DNA from: Margaritifera margaritifera
Lineage: Eukaryota; Mollusca; Bivalvia; Unionida; Margaritiferidae
NCBI GenBank assembly: GCA_029931535.1
Contig: JAQPZY010000781.1
Span: 124,001 to 188,000 of the forward strand
Direction: 5' to 3'
DNA: 64,000 bases
A program made the position numbers and the translations under genes. Position 1 is the first letter of the stretch, and each line of letters starts with the position of its first letter. Of this stretch, positions 57,099 through 64,000 are shown in pieces. Below the pieces are notes generated by a model. The model was not told the DNA's origin, did no database searches, and worked only from the letters and a program-made list of their open reading frames with translations.

Positions 57099-57989
57099 GT
57101 ACTCAACAACATTTGTATCTACTCAAAGACCCGCTTAATATCACTGCAGTCCCAGGTTCGATTGACGATTGCTTATAATGCTCAAAATTTGAGGGGTTGC
57201 ATCGAGTGTCATCCGCAACTCAAAGATCTATATTCCCAATGGATGCGTTTTCAAGAAGATTTAAAATAACTTGCTAGAACTTGCTGCATAATTAAAATAA
57301 TATAAGCGATATTCTCATTGGAGAAATAGTTTGCTAAAATAGTCAAAGAGATATTTTTGAAATGATGCATCTATGGAATCTGAATTTGTACATGTGGGTC
57401 TTATTATATTTTGGTAGCTTCTATTGCCTGCAGTGTATATATTTATGTTTTGTCTCATAATATGGATATCATATATATAACCTACTTATAGAGTACTCTA
57501 TTCATTCCTTTCAATCAATCATCGTCACGTTTCTAGTCTGCCAAATTCTTACGCAAGGTATCTGAACTAGAACCAAATTCTGTTTCAGGGCGAATTCGTA
57601 GAATTAACAACTGTATGCCTTAAAAACTAGTTAATAATGTTCTTGAACAAAGTTCAAGAAGAATATAAAATATATCTTGCACTTGTATAATGTTTTAAAA
57701 AAATCTGTTTGACAAAGATCTTTAATTTGCATAAACAAAAAGTCTCAGTCGTGAAAATTTGGTTTTGTCCATGAGATTCAAGTGCATTCAGAAAATAGTA
57801 TAATTTTTTTTAAAAATTGAATCCCGAATATTAAGTTCTGTTCCTCTTTATTTCTATGGATTTTTTGTATAATTACCTTGTTAGATAGCTTGTTTGATTC
57901 CGATTTTCTTTTTCATGTATCGGTTTTAAAGTGAGGAACAGCAGCAAGAAAATCTATTTGCCCTTATTTTAACGTCTAATAATGAATTA

Positions 57990-58127
57990 CATCTGCTAAT
58001 CCCTAATATTATTACCATCTGCTAATCCCTAATATTATTACCATCTGCTAATCCCTAATATTATTACCATCTGCTAATCCCTAATATTATTACCATCTGC
58101 TAATCCCTAATATTATTACCATCTGCT
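57990..58127. repeat. 26-bp minisatellite, about 5 copies
   Basis: atctgctaatccctaatatt followed by attacc repeats perfectly, in intron 3. Confidence 0.95.
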
Positions 58128-59780
58128 TGTACCAAATACGTTTGTGTGAATGTTATTTTGTGACGTTTTGTGTACAAGGAACTTGTGTTCGATACCATGT
58201 ATTGTGAACGCCTCTTAACATAATAATCAACGATTTCGTTCCTGACTTGCGCATGCGTCGAACAAGAGAAGGAGTATGCTCATTAGCGTGACACATTCTT
58301 TAAGATCTTTCTTTTGTTGTTGTTGTAAAAGTGTAATATTTGACAAAGGGCATTTAAGCATTTTTTAAAATATGTTTTAATGTAAACTAACTATTGGCTA
58401 ATTATGTAACCCTGGATAAATAAAGGATATTATTATTATTATTATTATTATTAAGTATTAAAAATATTAATAATGTCGAATTGTAACACTGTACATTGTA
58501 TATGCCATAGTTTGTAAACAACAAACGTGTCCGTGTTTTGCTTAACCGAGGTAAAATTCCCGTCAAATGCGATTGCATAGTTGTTTATGCCTAAAGCTGT
58601 AGCTTGCAATTCAGTTTTTGTCAGCGGTCTCCTGGAATGTCTCTTATATGATAGTTGATTGATATATGCCGCGCTCGTCCTAGAGTACAATTGACCTATC
58701 GGAAAAACGAAAAATGACCCGCCTACGTATTAGCATAGATGTTTCTTTAAAATCAGTTTTTCTCCTTGAAAAAAAATGATGGTGATTCACAAAGGATTTG
58801 TAAGTGTGTGGTGAAAACGTCATGATAATTGAAGGAGAGATGTTGCTGGGTGATTAGGACGTGATTGTTTTTTGCCGCTGTGAACATAAAATTGTTTGAC
58901 CTTAATTAGTTGTTATGGTATGTTGGTTACCATGAATGTGATGAAAAGTAATGGATTCCTGTTGAAAATCCGGCTAACCAAGGTCACTAAAATATCTGTG
59001 GTGATTTAGGCTGAACTACATATTTCTGGTCACAAGCGCCACAATAAACCATAGTTGGGTCATCGGGCCATTGAAATTTCTATTATGACACGGATGGCGC
59101 GCTTGTCCGAGAAGTCACTTATCAACTTGCGTCCTAACAATCGCAATCCACTTTAATTAAGATGTCTGAACTGCATCGTTTTGAGAGATGTAAACTACTG
59201 CATATTATGCACCCTATTGCATTTCACGAAAGTCTTTCGCTTTCCAGAGTAATTTCCATCAAAACCTTCGATGCGTATTTAAGAGTGATACCACTGTAAT
59301 TTATTGCTATGTGTAAAAGAACAGTACTCTCTGTATATTAATCATTTGAAATATACAGTAAGCTTTATATGATGCATTTACGTATATTTCATATAATTGG
59401 TACATTTCATCGATACTTCACAAAAATGTTTCCAAAGTATCCCAAAATACATCAAATGTTGCTTATGATCCAAAACAATACACCGGGATTAAGAAAAAAA
59501 CATGAATACAATATCCTGCATGTAAACAAAGAAACTAATTGCACACCATTTGCTGTGCCACTTCCATACATTTTTATATAAAACAATCACAATTGACATG
59601 ACAACAACAGCAACAACAACAACGCTATAACAACAACCAAACCAAAAAACAGCACCCACTACTACTACTACATGACCTCCAAAACACCAGCAGAAAATAC
59701 CACTATTGCTGCTGTTTACAGCTTAAAGCCTTATTCAAAGGTTCAATAGAAATAGAAATTGTTTATTGTTTGAAATGTAT
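58128..59780. other. Gene-free intronic stretch
   Basis: Intron 3 sequence. A short ATT run occurs at 58426-58452. No coding or RNA features recognised. Confidence 0.45.
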
Positions 59781-59785
59781 GTTGC

Positions 59786-59905
<120 letters not shown>

Positions 59906-59921
59906 GTTTATATTTTTTCAG

Positions 59922-60070
59922 GCGTTGCTCCAATGTACAACTCGAATGTTCCACAGACCGGAACTTACGCTTACGTTCAGCCGGTCACTTCCGCTGTAAA
60001 ACCGCCTCCCTACACTCCACGCAAAGATGGCAGTAGGGCGGAGCCCCCACCACCATATAGTGATTGTTAA
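59922..60070 (+). CDS. CYYR1/Shisa-like protein, exon 4 (PPxY tail) with stop
   Basis: Acceptor tattttttcag at 59921. It encodes VAPMYNSNVPQTGTYAYVQP, then VTSAVKPPPYTPRK and AEPPPPYSDC, stop TAA at 60068-60070. The two PPxY motifs and the C-terminal Cys are conserved features of this protein class. Phase 1 with exon 3 is correct. Confidence 0.87.
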
Positions 60071-62045
60071 TATTTCTGGCGACAAGGTGGCGCTTGATAG
60101 TCCTCTGTGGTTTTTGAGTACCTGTTTATAGATATATACAATTGTGTTTTCAATGGTGAATTGCGACATTCTTGGCCTTGGCATTCCATACTCCAAATCA
60201 ATTAATTGAGTTTCGTTTTTCATTTTTGTCTAGAAAAGATTATATTTAAAGGTGTCGTTTGCCAAGAATATTTGCAGTGACATTGAAAGAAACGACATAA
60301 ATTGTAAACTTTTTCTCATGCAAATTAAATGAATACACAAAATGTGCTGTGATTGAAAACATTTGCAATGGTATTATTTTATGAATTTTTGCATAGATCG
60401 AATTTCCAGATAATTCACCTAATGTAAACTTTTATATCTTCTCGCCTAAATATACAATATTGGTTCAAAACACGGGGGAATCTTATAAAATGTTATTTTT
60501 GCATATTCTTGCGATGGTGGGTTTAAAGTGTCGGATATGGAGAATCATTAAACTCTTTTTAAACAAAAAAAAAAATAAAAAAATAATTGCATCAAAAGAA
60601 ACTAGTCAATTAGTAGATGGCAAACATTGCTATAGATGTTGGAGGGTTAATATATACACGATATTAAGTGAGTGTTCATTTCAAATGAAAGTTATGAAAC
60701 GTGTAGAGCAATTTCTACGATTGAAAACATTTGACGAGTTTCATAAATTTCATTTTAAATTAACACAAATATAAGATTCTATATGACGAAGCATATTTGA
60801 TTTTATTTGACCAAGCCGCTCATTAGTGTTGTGAAATGACTTTGAAATTCATTTATATGCTTAGGTCGTTACGCCTTTCCTTTGTATACCATTATAACGT
60901 AATTTGTGACGTCATGAGGTGTTATTACACGATTTACATAAATGAAAATTATGTTATGGGTATATAAACGTAGTCATGTAATAAATTGTTTTCTGAAATA
61001 GAACGTTTCCTTAATGGGAACCTCTCCCCCACCGACAAAATTTTCTGAAAGAAAGCATTCAATCAATTTTTTGGAGCACATAGGTACTAGTTTTCAGTTA
61101 AACCAGAATTCAAAAACGTGTTTTGTACTTTATGAAAGTGCACATGTATGCAATATATACGTTATGTTTCATAAATAAACCATTTAATGCTACTTGTAGT
61201 ATTCATGTTTTTATTTTGCTTGTGTTTTTTAACGAATATCGTTAAGGAATTACCATTTATTTTTGGGACAGCCTTTACATGGTAAACCACTTGTTGAGTG
61301 CAACTGGGACCGATTATTACACAAAGCCCATTTTAATCAAGTTACCATCATCTTTACGTATAAAAACGACGATTTCCATTTCATTCCACTTGAGAGTGTT
61401 AAAACAGAATGAATATGTAATATGCCACATTGTATATCACAGACAATTGTTAAATAGAAACAAGGAGATTTTTACATTCCAGACTTAAATCTCCATTCAT
61501 ATCCACCGATATGTTCTGCAAAAGTATCACTATTTAAAGATTTTGAATACTTAATAATCAGGAAGACTTACAGTAGCTCATCTTAATTAAGGACGCATTA
61601 AAACCAATGCATGCATTTTCATTCCCCATATGGAAGGAATACGAATATTGCGCACGTAATTTATGTATCTTTCGCGCTTAAAAATAATGAATCCGTGAAC
61701 ACAAAGATAATAACATGTTTGTTTCTCCGTCTATCTGAGTCTGTCTCTTAACATATACATTCACACTCAGTCACACATCTGCAATCACAATTTCATCGAA
61801 CTATCCGTAAACACAGATAATTACATGCACTTGTTTTGATGGCCATTTCTTTGTTTTTCTGTCTGTCTTTTTCTGTATCTTCACCTGCACGCACACACAC
61901 ACACACATATAAAATCACATTTCACAGAACCACACAAGTACAAAGATGCAGACAATCACTTTTTTCTTACAATATTTATTTTTCTCTCTATTTGGACCTT
62001 TCTGATTATCTGCTTTTGTCTCTCTTCACACACACACACATACAA

Positions 62046-62077
<32 letters not shown>

Positions 62078-64000
62078 TAGGAGGGCATTATAAATGTATT
62101 GACATTAGTATGTCCATCTCAAAGAAAGGATTGATTCACTCCCCTTATAGTGGATTTTGTTTGTTTTTACACACAAATATGTCGCTGGGGTCAAAAGTTC
62201 GTGAAGGCTAAATTTATGTTTGATTGATATGTTGTGTTTTCCATATACAGTGTGATGACAAAGCTGTTGCTAAAATAGATCACACACCTCTGGTCAATGA
62301 CATAAACTAGGGACACACGGCTGTAGCACACTGAATTGGCGAGGATTTCGGAGAATTACATCTACCTTGTGCTTGACAAAATTTCAAAAGTCCTTATGTT
62401 TTGTACATTTTATTTATTTACTGATTATATTTCAAGGTTTGTCGCTAAAGAGTACATTTTTACTTGACGGCTTTAAGTTAACACCGAATACTAGTCATGA
62501 AAAGCCGATTGTAGCTAACAGTGCGAGCACACTTGTAACATTTTCATATAGTATCATCATTTTGGTAGATTTCACCCACGCACAATTAATACAAATACAA
62601 AATGATCCACTGACAAATTCAAATTACCACACTGCCAACTACCATCTATTTGCTTTTCCTGACTATGCATATGACAATGTGAGCGAACCAACCAGATTAA
62701 ACCGGATTAAACCAGATTAAAACATAAGCAGCACGATGCACCTAGTTTCCAAAATCATACAGCCCCTCCCCTACTCTAGGGTATTTGAAAACGTACTAAT
62801 GTAAGCATCACCTTAATTAAAAACTTACGCAGAATCTCTATGATAATTGATTTTGAACATAGCGGCAGTTTATATTGAAATTTATATGATCAAATAAAAG
62901 ATGACAGACACCTGTTGCAGTCTTTCTTTGAGTCAAACTAACACTCGCAAAGCATTGCCAAATGAGTTGAATTTCAACAGCAAAATCATGCACAAATACA
63001 TTTTAAAAGATCAAGCTTGACAATGTATCTTGCAAGATGTTTTTAATGTAGAAGTGAACAAATAGCATACTCGTTCGAATGTTAAACTCGAACCGGTTTT
63101 ATAAAATATTTTGCGACAACTTAATCATTTACAAAGATTTTGCTGATGACCGCATAATTGACAGTGAAGGTTACATAATATGGACACCGAATAAAAGAAA
63201 GATTTCAAATCTACAAATAAAAAAACAGGGATACAATTATCACCTCTCGATGTAACAATCAGGTATGTGAAAGACAACACTACTGCTGTGTACAAAGTTT
63301 TCACTGGCAGATCAAGATTATGATACATTCATTGAAATACTTGAATGTTTAAATCTGAACCTCAGTTGTGAATAGTACTTCATAAAAGACTACGATGTAA
63401 CACAGGACCTCAAGGGAACTGTAAATTTTGATTACACTTATGTTCAGCTATCGCATTGAAATCCTAAGCGGGAGAAACAATGCTATTATGAGCAGTTACG
63501 TTTTGACAAGTCCGCTAGGAAGGGATGTTTCAGTTATTTTCGTAGCTGGCTATTTCACAATGACGTAAAGGCTGTCTATTGAAGCCACGTGCTAAACATC
63601 CAATGGCACAATTGCCAGAAACTGGCTGCCCATCTTTGCTAGCCAGGGGTCAATCAACCCACATCGTTCCACAGCGACCCTGGGCATATGTAGCTAGCCA
63701 GAGCAGTATCTGCCGCTCCGCTATCTGATTGGATGCAGTTCAAAGAAACTGATCAAATGAGAGTAACCATTACATTTTTCTTGGAATATAGTTGGGAATA
63801 ATCATAGCAGCTTCGGTAGACGACGACACATGCCTCGTGTAAACGTCACCAATTTAAACCTTTCATACACGTTTTTCTCTCAATTCAAGGCATGTGCACA
63901 TCATGGAAGACACCATATCAAAACCTAACTGGTCAAGTAACAAGCTCTCTGATTAGACACTTAATTTTACATGCTATAGACAGTCAAGTTTAATTTGCAA
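60071..64000. other. 3' UTR and gene-free downstream region
   Basis: The first part is presumably the 3' UTR of the CYYR1-like gene. The rest is AT-rich intergenic DNA with CA tracts at about 61890-61905 and 62027-62078. A 117-codon frame at 62367-62720 starts with a hydrophobic stretch but has no recognisable domain, so it is not called. Confidence 0.4.
60980..60985 (+). terminator. Candidate polyadenylation signal (AATAAA) of the CYYR1-like gene
   Basis: aataaa at 60980, about 910 bases after the stop. Other AATAAA copies occur near 60573 and 61174, so the true site cannot be chosen from sequence alone. Confidence 0.35.

Noticed and set aside
62367..62720. 117-codon open frame with a hydrophobic N-terminus
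   Set aside because: No recognisable family, no splice or promoter support; most likely chance in AT-rich DNA.
63590..63740. Dense gctagcc/tggc dyads suggesting a regulatory element
   Set aside because: Short repeated words are present, but I cannot tie them to a known site or gene.

Overview
The window looks like genomic DNA of an animal, most likely a lophotrochozoan and probably a mollusc. It is AT-rich, dense in (TA)n, (CA)n, (ATT)n and (CATA)n microsatellites and minisatellites, and full of decayed eukaryotic transposons. The only host gene I can assemble is one intron-containing gene on the + strand. It has four exons (33635-33677, 55796-55895, 56926-57098, 59922-60070) and encodes a 154-residue protein with a signal peptide, a short Cys/Tyr-rich ectodomain, one membrane span and a tail with PPxY motifs: the CYYR1/Shisa-like type. 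Nothing here is bacterial, and I saw no CRISPR array or rRNA.

The main content is virus-derived. Three pieces of Maverick/Polinton or adintovirus-like DNA (mid-size dsDNA viruses that integrate into animal genomes) can be read, all broken by stops, frameshifts and deletions. Piece A1 (about 19.0-23.4 kb) is GC-richer than its surroundings. It has a parvovirus-VP1-type phospholipase A2-like relic and an rve integrase on the + strand, facing a protein-primed family B DNA polymerase with an HNH/endonuclease-VII-like insert on the - strand. Piece A2 (about 23.47-28.98 kb, +) belongs to a second lineage: polymerase, BIR (IAP-type) protein, a conserved unknown, packaging ATPase, then integrase scraps ending in a chromodomain. 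Piece B (36.9-50.15 kb, -) is a more complete relative of A2. In transcription order it has polymerase, BIR protein, conserved unknowns, ATPase, an 'LLQG' protein, basic proteins, integrase with chromodomain, a small membrane protein, penton-like protein, core/pX-like protein, major capsid protein, a Cys/His-motif protein and an adenain-like protease. It lies antisense inside the 22-kb first intron of the CYYR1-like gene.

Flanking B are three short intronless units with a shared layout (two near 35.2-36.6 kb, one near 50.85-51.4 kb). On the - strand each has a TATA-like box, a charged or coiled-coil reading frame, and a 3' hairpin resembling the replication-dependent histone mRNA stem-loop; the 36163-36178 copy matches that fold exactly. 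A zinc-knuckle reading frame (50245-50631, +) is divergent from B's polymerase. These units may belong to the virus.

The remainder is a repeat landscape: a Tx1/L1-like LINE (9.6-13.2 kb, -), an endonuclease piece of another LINE (about 29.0-29.64 kb, -), a hAT transposase relic (16.1-17.2 kb, -) within a 4.5-kb inverted-repeat segment, two short hAT-type elements with 8-bp target duplications (13722-13895 and 52171-52444), a Penelope-like fragment (52.8-53.56 kb, -), several tRNA-like SINE heads and at least nine tandem arrays.
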